Assembly: GCA_021286985.1 (NCBI GenBank) | Contig: JAJTBJ010000004.1 | Coordinates: 1-40,071, forward strand | Origin: Propionibacteriales bacterium | Lineage (GTDB): Bacteria > Actinomycetota > Actinomycetes > Propionibacteriales > Propionibacteriaceae | DNA length: 40,071 bases | Reading direction: 5' to 3' | Shown here: one piece after another, positions 8,404-20,061 of the stretch | Layout: every line of letters starts with the position of its first letter | Position numbering within the stretch: position 1 is the first letter of the stretch | Program-made: the position numbers and the translations under genes | The notes under the pieces: generated by a model | What the model was told of the DNA's origin: nothing | Databases searched by the model: none | What the model saw: only the letters and a program-made list of their open reading frames with translations

Positions 8404-9831
8404 CTAGCTGCCGGCTTCGGGGTCTTCCCACTGCAGTGCCGGGGCCGCGGTGCGCGCCCGTCCGCGGTGCTCCCGGCGCACGTCGATGACCAGGCCGGTG
8501 GCATTGGAGGTGATCATCTCCATCGCCGACTGGGCCACCAGTTCGGCCGGCAGCAGGGTGTCCGGCGGCTCCTGGCCGAAGGCCTGCTGCCGCATCGGGG
8601 TGTTGGTGCGCTCGGGGTTGATCACGTTGACGTGAATGCCGACCTCTGACCATTCCTCGCTGAGAGCCTGGGTGAGGTTGACCAGGGCGGCCTTGGTCGA
8701 GGAGTACAGCGCGTAGTTCTCGCGCCCCCGGGTGTAGGAGGACGAAGTGAACAGCAGCAGGTGACCCTTGCTCGCCTTGAGGTGCTGATAGGACGCCCGC
8801 GCCACGTTCACCGCAGCGGTGTAGTTGACGGTGATCGACTCGTTGACCACCTCGTCGGTGGCCTCGGCCAACGGACCGACGTGCAGGACGCCGGCGGTGA
8901 GCACGACGGCGTCCACCGCGCCGTACCTCATCGCGGCGGTGTCGAGGGCGGCGGCCAGTGAGGCCGCATCCTGAACGTGCAATCCGGTCGTGGAACGGCC
9001 GTGAGCGATGACGTTCATGCCGGCGTCCGTGGCCAGTCGGGCGATCTCGGCCCCGATGCCGTAGGAGCCGCCGAAGATCAGGATGGTCTTGCCGGCCAGG
9101 GCCTCGTGCAGTTCCTCGCGGCTGCGGTGGGCGGAGGATTCCGAAGCCAGCTGGAACAGCTTGTCGGCGATGAACAGGTCGACCGGGTAGGTCACCTTGA
9201 TGTTGTGCTCGGCGCCGAGGACGCACTTGATCTTGACGTCGGGGCGGTACTTCAGCACCACGCCACAGTCGTCGGAGGCGTTGAAGTAGGGATCTTCGAC
9301 GGCCAGTTCGTAGGCGCTGCGCAGCACTGACAGCCGGAAGGCCTGCGGGGTCTGGCCGCGACGCAGGGTGGCCCGGTTGGGAATGTGGGTGATGACGTCT
9401 TCGTCGTCGACGGTGACGATCGTGTCGGCCGACGGGATCACCACGTCCACGGCGCCGAAGTTGTCGAGCGCCTCGACGCATTCAGCAATGATCCGCTGGT
9501 CGAGCAGCGGACGGACCGCGTCGTGCAGCAGCAGCTTGCATTCGACCTCGCCGAGGGCATCCACCACCCGCCGAGTGGTCTCGTTGCGGGTCGATCCGCC
9601 TTCGAGGATGCGGCTGACCTTCGGGTAGCGATCGCCGAGCAGAGTGGCGACCCGCTCGGTCCATCCCGGGGTGACCATCACGATCACTTCGTCGATCTCG
9701 GGGGCAGCGTTGAACGTGTCCACGGTGTGCTCAAGGATGGTCTTCCCCGCCACCTTGATCATCTGCTTCGGGACGCTCAGCCCCAATCGGGCACCGACTC
9801 CGCCGGCAAGAACCACACCGTAGGTCTGCAT
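8404..9831 (-). CDS. Fused ribitol-5-phosphate cytidylyltransferase and ribulose-5-phosphate reductase (Bcs1/Acs1-like)
   Basis: Residues 1-230 form an IspD/TarI-type cytidylyltransferase with VVLAGGVGARLG (7-17), KQMIKVAGK (22-30), LLHDAVRP (101-108) and the basic TLRRGQTPQ region near 155-163. Residues 245-475 form a short-chain dehydrogenase with GGSYGIG (254-260), the catalytic Ser region TSSS (362-365) and YSSTK (376-380). Haemophilus Bcs1/Acs1 enzymes have this two-domain order, reducing ribulose-5-phosphate to ribitol-5-phosphate and then forming CDP-ribitol. That reaction suits the adjacent TagF-like transferases. The cytidylyltransferase half alone could be read as IspD, but the fusion and context argue against it. 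The ATG lies at 9831, with AAGGAGCTGA just upstream. Confidence 0.8.
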   Translation of the reverse strand: MQTYGVVLAGGVGARLGLSVPKQMIKVAGKTILEHTVDTFNAAPEIDEVIVMVTPGWTERVATLLGDRYPKVSRILEGGSTRNETTRRVVDALGEVECKLLLHDAVRPLLDQRIIAECVEALDNFGAVDVVIPSADTIVTVDDEDVITHIPNRATLRRGQTPQAFRLSVLRSAYELAVEDPYFNASDDCGVVLKYRPDVKIKCVLGAEHNIKVTYPVDLFIADKLFQLASESSAHRSREELHEALAGKTILIFGGSYGIGAEIARLATDAGMNVIAHGRSTTGLHVQDAASLAAALDTAAMRYGAVDAVVLTAGVLHVGPLAEATDEVVNESITVNYTAAVNVARASYQHLKASKGHLLLFTSSSYTRGRENYALYSSTKAALVNLTQALSEEWSEVGIHVNVINPERTNTPMRQQAFGQEPPDTLLPAELVAQSAMEMITSNATGLVIDVRREHRGRARTAAPALQWEDPEAGS

Positions 9832-9923
9832 TCAGCTCCTTGGATCGCCGGAATCGGCCGTTTTGACGTCCCGAGGATACCAGCGTGGCATCGCGAGCTG
9901 GCGTCCGGGTCGGGGGAGGTTGC

Positions 9924-9940
9924 GGTTTCGAGACCCGCGT
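9924..9940. repeat. Degenerate half copy of a palindromic intergenic repeat
   Basis: GGTTTCGAGACCCGCG resembles the left arm of the long palindrome at 34683-34773 (GGTTTCGACACCCGCG) with one mismatch. It sits in the 119-bp spacer between the Bcs1-like gene and rmlCD, and its right arm is missing. Confidence 0.4.
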
Positions 9941-9950
9941 TCACCGTGGC

Positions 9951-13254
<3,304 letters not shown>

Positions 13255-13327
13255 CCCGTCCCGCCTCCGGGCCGGGCATCGCTGGACGGTAAGCTGTCCG
13301 CCGGAGTGTGGCCGAGTGGGAGTGTCG

Positions 13328-14542
13328 ATGAACAAAGCTGTGGCGTTCGCGCTGACCGCCGTCGCGGTGGTCGTGAGCGTGCTTGCGCTCGGCAATGTCA
13401 TCCACGACCAGTGGGTCGGCTTCTGGGGTGGCCCGGCCCCCTATTACTTCTTCGACACCGACTTCTATCGCAAGGCTGTCGTTGCGGTGATGACCGGCAC
13501 CAAGACGATGTTCGAAGCGATGGCCTACCCGCCGTTCGCCTACCTGTGGCTGTGGTGGCTGCCGAGCGTGCCGATGGTCGAGGGCGACCAGATCTGGACC
13601 GTGCTGACCTATGTGGTGGTGATCGCGGTCTCTGTCGTACTCAATGCCCGTGGTCTGGAAGCGATCGGTAAGGACTGGCGCCGGCGTCCGGGACTGCTGG
13701 TGGCCGGCTCGGCGGCCAGCGCGACCCTGCTGCTCATCTCGATGCCGATGCAGAGCCAGATCACCTGCGGGCAGATGTCGCTGCTGGTCATCGCCTTGCC
13801 GTTCCTGGACATGGCCGGGGTGCTGCCGCGCAAGTTCCAGGGGATCTTCGTCGGCCTGGCTGCCGCGATCAAGGTCACCCCGGCGATCTTCGGCGTGTAC
13901 TACCTGGTCACCAAGCAGTGGCGCCAGGCGATCAACTCGCTGGTCTCGTTCGTGTTCTTCACCGGCGTGGGTGCACTGTTCTTCCCCAGTCAGACGCTGG
14001 AGTACTGGACGAAGTTCAACAGCAGCGGCCAGGAAGTCGACCCGCTGCTGCCGTACAACTGGGGCATCCGCTCGATGATCGCGCGCATCTCGCTGGACTG
14101 GTCCGCGCACAGCTGGACGTGGGCCAGCCTGGGCGTCCTGGTACTGGCCGTCACCCTGTGGCGGGCGCGCAAGCTCTACCTGCGTGGCCAGGGGATGGAA
14201 GCGATGTTCATCGTGGCCGCCGTCTCGGTGGTGGTGCCGCCGAACTCGCTGCCGCACTACTACACCTGGTTGCCGATGCTGGCGATCTGGATGGCCTACA
14301 CCAGCACCTGGGTGGGCCGGGTGATGGCGGTCGGCATCTACCTGCTGTACTCGACGTGGTACCCCACCTACGTGTTGACCTTGCTGGTCGGTTCGCAGAC
14401 CACCTTTGCGTTCGGGGTGGCGCTTTATGCGTTGATCCCGATCGCCATGGGAGTGTTCGGTCTGCCGCAGCGGCGTCGCCGGCCAGGGGTGACGCCTGGC
14501 GGTAGCCACCATGTTCGGGAAGCGGAACCCGTCGCTGCGTGA
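13328..14542 (+). CDS. Polyprenyl-phosphate-sugar-dependent membrane glycosyltransferase (GT87 / DUF2029)
   Basis: The 404-residue product is very hydrophobic, with about ten membrane segments. An N-terminal extracytoplasmic loop carries FFDTDFYRKAV and a later AYPPFAYLW, the acidic residue and YPP motif typical of GT87. Characterised actinobacterial GT87 enzymes use polyprenyl-phosphate mannose outside the membrane. The sugar here is unknown. ATG 13328 is preferred over GTG 13316 because GGGAG at 13318-13322 lies 5 nt upstream. A TAAGCT hexamer at 13290-13295 could be a -10 box. The gene is 73 bp downstream of rmlA and converges on the PglC-like operon. Confidence 0.8.
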   Translation: MNKAVAFALTAVAVVVSVLALGNVIHDQWVGFWGGPAPYYFFDTDFYRKAVVAVMTGTKTMFEAMAYPPFAYLWLWWLPSVPMVEGDQIWTVLTYVVVIAVSVVLNARGLEAIGKDWRRRPGLLVAGSAASATLLLISMPMQSQITCGQMSLLVIALPFLDMAGVLPRKFQGIFVGLAAAIKVTPAIFGVYYLVTKQWRQAINSLVSFVFFTGVGALFFPSQTLEYWTKFNSSGQEVDPLLPYNWGIRSMIARISLDWSAHSWTWASLGVLVLAVTLWRARKLYLRGQGMEAMFIVAAVSVVVPPNSLPHYYTWLPMLAIWMAYTSTWVGRVMAVGIYLLYSTWYPTYVLTLLVGSQTTFAFGVALYALIPIAMGVFGLPQRRRRPGVTPGGSHHVREAEPVAA

Positions 14543-14591
14543 TCATTCCAGGGTGGCGGCGGCACCAACTGGGTTCCAACGCCGTTCGGGT

Positions 14592-15235
<644 letters not shown>

Positions 15236-15239
<4 letters not shown>

Positions 15240-16366
15240 GGCCGAGCCCGCAAGAACGTCCGGATCTCGGAGTGGACCCGATCGAGTTCGGATTCCGACA
15301 GGGCCGAGCCGCTGGGCAGCGACAGCCCGGTCTCGAACAGCCGCTGCGAGGTGCCGTTCACGGTGGCCGGTGCCCCGGCGAAGACCGGTTGCAGGTGCAT
15401 CGGCTTCCATAGCGGCCGCGACTCGATGTCCGCGGCGGTCAGAGCCGCGCCCAGGTCGCTGGCCTGCCAGCCCGCGACCGTCGGATCGACCAGGATCGCG
15501 GTCAGCCAGTTGTTGTCTTCGGAATCGTCGACGCCTCCGAAGATCTCCACCCCGGCCACGTCGGCGAACAGCTCGCGGTAGGCCTGACGGATCACCTTGC
15601 GGCGGCCGATCATCGCATCGAGCCGCTCCAGCTGGGCGCGTCCGAGGGCGGCCAGCAGGTTCGACATCCGGTAGTTGTAGCCGACCTCGGTGTGCTCGTA
15701 ATGGACGGCCGGTTGGCGGGCCTGGGTGGCCAGGTAGCGCACCCGGGCGGCCTGATCGCCGTCGTCGGTCAGCAGTGCGCCGCCGCCGGAAGTGGTCATG
15801 ATCTTGTTGCCATTGAACGACAGCGCGGCGAACGCGCCGAACGAGCCGGCCGGACGTCCACCGCGGGAAGCCCCGAGGGCCTCGGCCGCATCGCTGAGAA
15901 CCGGGATGCCGCGAGCGGCGGCCAGTGCGTCGATGCGGTCGTGGTCGACCACTTTGCCGAGCAGGTCGACCGGAACGACCGCTGCCGGGGTGATGCCCTG
16001 GGCGTCCAGCTTGCCCAGGGTGTCGGCGAGCAGGTCGGGGTCCATGTTGCCGGAGGCGTCAGAGTCGACGAAGTAGGGCTGCGCGCCGGTGTAGACGATG
16101 GCATTGGCGGTAGCGGCAAAGGTCATCGACGAAGTGACCACCACGTCACCGGCACCCACTCCGAGTGCGAGCAGCCCCAGATGGATCGCCGCCGTACCGG
16201 AAGACAGGGCTGCACAGTGCGCCCGTCCGCTCACCTCGGCCAGTGCGGCCTCGAAGGCGTCGACCTCCGGCCCGAGCGGGGCGACCCATCCGGAGCGAAT
16301 CGCCCGCACCAGGGCCTGCTCCTCACCCTCACCGACATCTGGCGCAGACAGGTAGATGCGCTTCAT
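15236..16366 (-). CDS. PglE/LegC-like UDP-4-amino-sugar aminotransferase (DegT/DnrJ/EryC1/StrS)
   Basis: The 376-residue product is a sugar aminotransferase with the PLP lysine in SFNGNKIMTTSGGG (Lys188), a SxGTAA phosphate-binding segment near 56-60, and SDAAEALGA (158-166), whose Asp contacts the pyridine ring. The SFNGNK form of the lysine motif is typical of the PglE/LegC group, which aminates UDP-4-keto-6-deoxy-GlcNAc. The ATG at 16366 shares one base with the dehydratase stop (TGATG), so the upstream extension of the frame is rejected. Position between a PglF-like and a PglC-like gene supports the bacillosamine-type assignment. Substrate stereochemistry remains inferred. Confidence 0.85.
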
Positions 16367-18258
16367 CACGACAGCTTCCCGGCCGAGTCGCGGTTCTCGG
16401 TAGTCGGCAGGTCGGTGTCGGCCCACACCTTCTGCCAATGGCTCCAGTCGAGTTCAGCAGGATCAAGCGGGGGAACTACGGCGTGGGAGATCTTGGGGTG
16501 GATCCGACGCTGGTCGTCCTCGTCGGCGGTCCACAGCACTTCATGCAGCTTCTCGCCTGGACGCAGCCCGGTGTAGACGATCTCGATCGGTCGGCCCGAC
16601 ATCTCAATCATCCGCTTGGCGATGTCGAGAATCTGCACCGGCTTGCCCATGTCGAGAATGAGCACCTCGCCCGGTTTGCCGATGGCACCGGCCTGCACCA
16701 CCAGTTGGCAGGCCTCCGGGATGGTCATGAAGTACCGGGTCACCTCGGGGTGGGTGATGGTCAGCGGGCCACCGTTTTCAATCATCGAGGTGAACAGCGG
16801 CAGCATCGAACCCCGGCTGCCAAGCACGTTACCGAAGCGCACCGACAGATAAGGACGTCCGACCTCGGCGCCCATCCGCGCCGTCAACCGTTCGGCCAGC
16901 CGCTTGGAATGTCCGAGGACGCTGCTGGGATCGGCGGCCTTGTCGGTCGAGATGTTGATGAAGGCGGCCACGTCGACCGAGCGGGCGGCTTCCAGAACGT
17001 TCTGGGTGCCCAGCACGTTGGTCTTCCACGCTTCGCTCGGGTATTGCTGGAGCATCGGCAGGTGCTTCAGCGCGGCCGCGTGGAACACCACCTCGGGTCG
17101 CCGGTCGGCGAAGATCGCGTTGAGGGCGGCGGTGTCGCGAATGTCAGCCAGCACCACATCGCGGCCGTCCAGCAGACCGTGGCCGAGGACGTTCAGCTCG
17201 GCGGCCTGCAGCCCGGATTCGTCGCGGTCGAGCATGATCAGTTCGGCCGGGTTGAAGCGGCTGATCTGGCGGCACAGCTCGGCGCCGATCGAGCCGCCCG
17301 CGCCGGTGACCATGACGCGTTTGCCGGAAAGATAGCCGGCGATCGACTCCACGTCGGTGTCGACCGGGCGGCGTCCGAGCAGGTCTTCGATGGACAGGTC
17401 GCGCAGGTCGGAGACCTCGGAAACGCCCCTGAGGACGTCATCGATGGGCGGCAGCACTTTGGCGTGGATGCCCAGCGGTGCGGCCACCTCGGCCACCCGG
17501 GTGAGCAGCGCGGCGTCCGCTTTGGCGATGGCGACCACCAGCACCTGGGCGCCGGTGAGTTCGCTCAGCTGCGGCAGATCCTCCAGAGTGCCCATCACCG
17601 GGACGTCGCGGATGCGGGCATGCAGCTTGCGCGGGTTGTCGTCGATGATCGCCACCGGGTCGTAGGACGACTGGGGATCGGTCTGCATGCGCCGGATCAG
17701 GCTTTCACCCAGGTAACCCGCGCCGTAGACGATGACGGGATCGGCACTGGTTGAGGTCGCGGAGACCTCCCGGGTGAGTCGGGCGAGGTAGCGCACCGCG
17801 AACATCGATACCAGCGCCATCGGCAGGGCCAACGGCACCGTGCCGCGGGGGACGCCGAAGGCGGGGCCGAAGATCAGGGTTCCGACGAACACGGGAACGG
17901 CAACCAGGGTGGTGGCGATCGTCAGCGAGCGGACTTCTTCGAACGACCCGTAGATGTACTTGCCTCGGTAGAGCCGCATCGCCAGGCCGATACCGGCCTG
18001 CAGTGCAATGGTGGCCAGCGCGAGCACCGCCGTCGCGGGCAGATTGACCACGCTCCAGGCAAGATCGAAGCGCAGCACCTGGGCGATGTAGAGGGTGACC
18101 AGCCACACGGCTGCGTCCAGGATGAACTGGGTCGAGAACCGCATCCGAGCGCCGACGAGTCGTCGAGAGACAGCCCGCCCGAAGTGGGCGACGGCGCGCT
18201 GGCCGGGTCCGAATCGCTCGAAGGGTGCCGACTGGGCTTCTCGACGCGACTCCACCAC
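16366..18258 (-). CDS. PglF/CapD-like membrane UDP-GlcNAc 4,6-dehydratase
   Basis: The 630-residue product has four N-terminal membrane segments, then a CoA-binding-like Rossmann region (VIVYGAGYLGESL), then the catalytic dehydratase domain. The latter shows VMVTGAGGSIGAELCRQ, FHAAALKHLPMLQ, INISTDKAADPSSVLG with SKR, and GLRPGEKLHE. Leu replaces the usual short-chain-dehydrogenase Tyr before xxSK, as is normal in this family where Met occupies that place. The enzyme converts UDP-GlcNAc to the 4-keto-6-deoxy sugar. GTG 18258 is preferred because GGAG lies 5 nt upstream. GTG 18276 is possible. It heads a coupled three-gene operon. Confidence 0.88.
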   Translation of the reverse strand: MVESRREAQSAPFERFGPGQRAVAHFGRAVSRRLVGARMRFSTQFILDAAVWLVTLYIAQVLRFDLAWSVVNLPATAVLALATIALQAGIGLAMRLYRGKYIYGSFEEVRSLTIATTLVAVPVFVGTLIFGPAFGVPRGTVPLALPMALVSMFAVRYLARLTREVSATSTSADPVIVYGAGYLGESLIRRMQTDPQSSYDPVAIIDDNPRKLHARIRDVPVMGTLEDLPQLSELTGAQVLVVAIAKADAALLTRVAEVAAPLGIHAKVLPPIDDVLRGVSEVSDLRDLSIEDLLGRRPVDTDVESIAGYLSGKRVMVTGAGGSIGAELCRQISRFNPAELIMLDRDESGLQAAELNVLGHGLLDGRDVVLADIRDTAALNAIFADRRPEVVFHAAALKHLPMLQQYPSEAWKTNVLGTQNVLEAARSVDVAAFINISTDKAADPSSVLGHSKRLAERLTARMGAEVGRPYLSVRFGNVLGSRGSMLPLFTSMIENGGPLTITHPEVTRYFMTIPEACQLVVQAGAIGKPGEVLILDMGKPVQILDIAKRMIEMSGRPIEIVYTGLRPGEKLHEVLWTADEDDQRRIHPKISHAVVPPLDPAELDWSHWQKVWADTDLPTTENRDSAGKLS

Positions 18259-18312
18259 TCCGTCTCCTGAATTCACCGACCGCGGTGCTCATTCCTGAGC
18301 ATTTCCGGGCAA

Positions 18313-18318
18313 ATCATA
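18313..18318 (-). promoter_or_regulatory. Candidate -10 element for the pglF-like operon
   Basis: TATGAT on the minus strand, inside GGGTATGAT, lies 54 nt upstream of the GTG at 18258. It predicts a leader of about 48 nt that includes the GGAG ribosome binding site. No good -35 hexamer is seen at 16-18 bp. Confidence 0.4.
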
Positions 18319-18624
18319 CCCGAGTTGGCTTTGCTGGTCGCGTCGGTGGGCGCCCGCCTGCCGACGTGCCGAGGCCTGGGACGGGCAGGTGCATCCCCGT
18401 CCCCCCAAGTCAGTGGCACTCCACTGGTGCGACGGTGGTGGTGGCGGCAGTGTCGAGGAGAAGAACAAATTGCGAAGGACTGCTTTGCATCCTGGAATCA
18501 GCCTCGACTTCCATGCCGCGGTGGGTACTCACGAAACGTGAGGTGTGGTAATACCGAGATTCCGCAGACCATTTCTTCAGCTCGTCGGTGAGGAGCGACG
18601 ATCGAGGGGAAGGGGAGCGGCGGG
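18319..18624. other. Non-coding spacer between the PglD-like and PglF-like genes
   Basis: About 300 bp without a convincing gene. It holds a hairpin CAGTGG-CACT-CCACTG (18411-18426) and a dyad CTCACG-AAA-CGTGAG (18528-18542), either of which could be an operator or processing site. Neither has a T-run. A minus-strand frame of 74 codons (18634-18410) starts only with TTG and matches nothing I know. Base composition looks less GC-rich here than in the flanking genes. Confidence 0.4.
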
Positions 18625-19272
18625 CTAGCTCCAACGCCCCGGTACCCCGACCACGGTCACTCCCGGCGGGACGTCGTGGGTGACGCAGGCGCAGGCACCG
18701 ATGGTCACATCAGGCCCGACGCTGAGCCCTTGCAGAACGACCGCACCGGCACCCACCAATACGCGGGTGCCGATCCCTACCTCGCCGGAGATGATGGCGC
18801 CAGGGTTCACCGAAACGAAATCAGCAAGGTCGGCGTCGTGCCCGACTGTGGCGTTGGGGTTGATATGGACGTGTCTGCCGAGGCGCAGATTGGTGGACAG
18901 CTGAACCCCGCCACAGATGATGCTGCCCTCGCCAATTGTGCCGACCGACCCGAGGATGACCGTCGGATGCACGAGGGTCGCCGGAAGCCAGCCATGCGCG
19001 TCGAACTGCGCGGCCAGTTGCTGCCGAATCGCGGGGTGCCCGACGGCTAAGGCGTAGTGGCCGGGCTCTCCGGCCAGAGCGTCGCTGATCGAACCGAGCC
19101 AGCGGTAGCCGCGGGCTGCGAGCCGCTGAAGGTTCACCTCGCTGGGCCGATCATCCAGTACGCCGCGCACTTCATAGATGGGGCTGGCCGACGCAGAGAC
19201 AATCGCTTCAATCACGTCGAGGGTCTGGCGGCCGAATCCGCCGGCGCCCACCACAACCAGTTCAGTGGTCAT
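18625..19272 (-). CDS. PglD/NeuD-like UDP-4-amino-sugar N-acetyltransferase
   Basis: The 215-residue product has an N-terminal Rossmann-like domain (LVVVGAGGFGRQTLDVIEA) and a C-terminal left-handed beta helix of hexapeptide repeats. NPNATVGHDADLADF places His145 and Asp146 where PglD has its catalytic base. The end, GVTVVGVPGR, is family-typical. PglD acetylates the 4-amino group of UDP-4-amino-4,6-dideoxy-GlcNAc to finish UDP-di-N-acetylbacillosamine. ATG 19272 is preferred over 19293 because AGG lies 5 nt upstream and the protein then starts at the Rossmann strand. It points the same way as the pglF-like operon but about 370 bp upstream of it, so it may have its own promoter. Confidence 0.85.
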   Translation of the reverse strand: MTTELVVVGAGGFGRQTLDVIEAIVSASASPIYEVRGVLDDRPSEVNLQRLAARGYRWLGSISDALAGEPGHYALAVGHPAIRQQLAAQFDAHGWLPATLVHPTVILGSVGTIGEGSIICGGVQLSTNLRLGRHVHINPNATVGHDADLADFVSVNPGAIISGEVGIGTRVLVGAGAVVLQGLSVGPDVTIGACACVTHDVPPGVTVVGVPGRWS

Positions 19273-19375
19273 GCTTGCCTCGAATCTGCTCATCGTGATC
19301 GGTAGCCGTACATCGTGCAGGCCAAGTTGTAGGGCGGCTGGCGCCCGGGTGGGTTCGGGCAAGATGCTACCGCCA

Positions 19376-19391
19376 CGCTCGGCGGCGAGCG
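19376..19391. promoter_or_regulatory. Hairpin in the divergent pglD / 3-amino-sugar operon spacer
   Basis: CGCTCG-GCGG-CGAGCG is a perfect 6-bp stem with a 4-nt loop in the 255-bp spacer between two divergent genes. It could be an operator or a chance GC-rich palindrome. Confidence 0.2.
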
Positions 19392-19486
19392 ATGTAGCGC
19401 GGAGGTTTGTCGCGCAGGCTCTGCAGTGTCCGACCCCGCTCGATCGGCCTGCCGCCGGGCCAAGGCCGGAGGTGGGTGCTCCTCGG

Positions 19487-19492
19487 TATGAT
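19487..19492 (+). promoter_or_regulatory. Candidate -10 element for the 3-amino-sugar operon
   Basis: TATGAT, inside GGTATGAT, lies 35 nt upstream of the TTG at 19528. The predicted leader is about 29 nt and contains GGGAG. No clear -35 box. The same GGTATGAT core precedes the pglF-like operon on the other strand. Confidence 0.4.
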
Positions 19493-19527
19493 GGACCGAT
19501 CCGGGCCGTCGATCTTCGGGAGCGAAC

Positions 19528-20061
19528 TTGTATATGGCACGTTCAAGCGATTCTGCCGACCCAGGACCCACGGCCGATTTCTTTGTGCATCCGCTTGCTG
19601 ATGTGGCGAGTGTAAACGTGGGGCCCGGCTCCCGTATCTGGCAATTCTGCGTTGTGCTTGAAGGTGCCCGACTGGGGAGCGACTGCAACATCTGTTCCCA
19701 TGTGTTCATTGAGAATGATGTGATCGTGGGCGATCGTGTGACCGTCAAGAACGGCGTGCAACTCTGGGATGGGCTGCGAGTTGGCAACGATGTTTTCATC
19801 GGCCCGAATGTCACTTTCTCCAATGATCGATATCCGCGCAGCAAGCAGCACCCTGATCGGTTTGAGCAGACCGTCGTCGAAGATGGCGCCTCCATCGGGG
19901 CCGGTGCGGTCTTCGTCCCTGGCGTCCGAGTGGGATCGGGCGCGCTTGTTGCGGCGGGCGCAGTGGTGACCAAGGATGTACCGCCCCACACGTTGGTGAT
20001 GGGCAACCCGGCGCGGGTCGTGCGCACGGTTGACGGCGAAGGAAAGGGTGAATCCCAGTGA
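19528..20061 (+). CDS. Hexapeptide N-acetyltransferase, FdtC/QdtC or WlbB/WbpD-like
   Basis: The 177-residue product is a left-handed beta-helix acetyltransferase with SRIWQFCVVLEGARLG, CNICSHVFIENDV, VTVKNGVQLWDG and FIGPNVTFSNDRYPRSK, signatures of enzymes that acetylate 3-amino groups on nucleotide sugars. FdtC/QdtC act on dTDP-3-amino-3,6-dideoxyhexoses, while WlbB/WbpD act on UDP-3-amino-uronates. The adjacent aminotransferase and ketoisomerase favour the dTDP route. TTG 19528 has GGGAG at good spacing. ATG 19534 is the alternative. The 3' end overlaps the aminotransferase start by four bases. Codon choice looks slightly less GC-rich than in the rhamnose genes. Confidence 0.85.
   Translation: MYMARSSDSADPGPTADFFVHPLADVASVNVGPGSRIWQFCVVLEGARLGSDCNICSHVFIENDVIVGDRVTVKNGVQLWDGLRVGNDVFIGPNVTFSNDRYPRSKQHPDRFEQTVVEDGASIGAGAVFVPGVRVGSGALVAAGAVVTKDVPPHTLVMGNPARVVRTVDGEGKGESQ

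Noticed and set aside
8404-9831. Assigning the cytidylyltransferase as isoprenoid IspD
   Set aside because: Fusion to an SDR reductase and the neighbouring TagF-like genes fit CDP-ribitol synthesis better.
16165-17754. Plus-strand open frame of 529 codons opposite the pglE/pglF-like genes
   Set aside because: Spans two genes with unmistakable motifs on the other strand. Composition is typical of a shadow frame.
18410-18634. 74-codon minus-strand frame between pglD-like and pglF-like genes
   Set aside because: Starts only with TTG inside the pglD end, lacks a good ribosome binding site and has no recognisable domain. Kept only as part of the spacer note.
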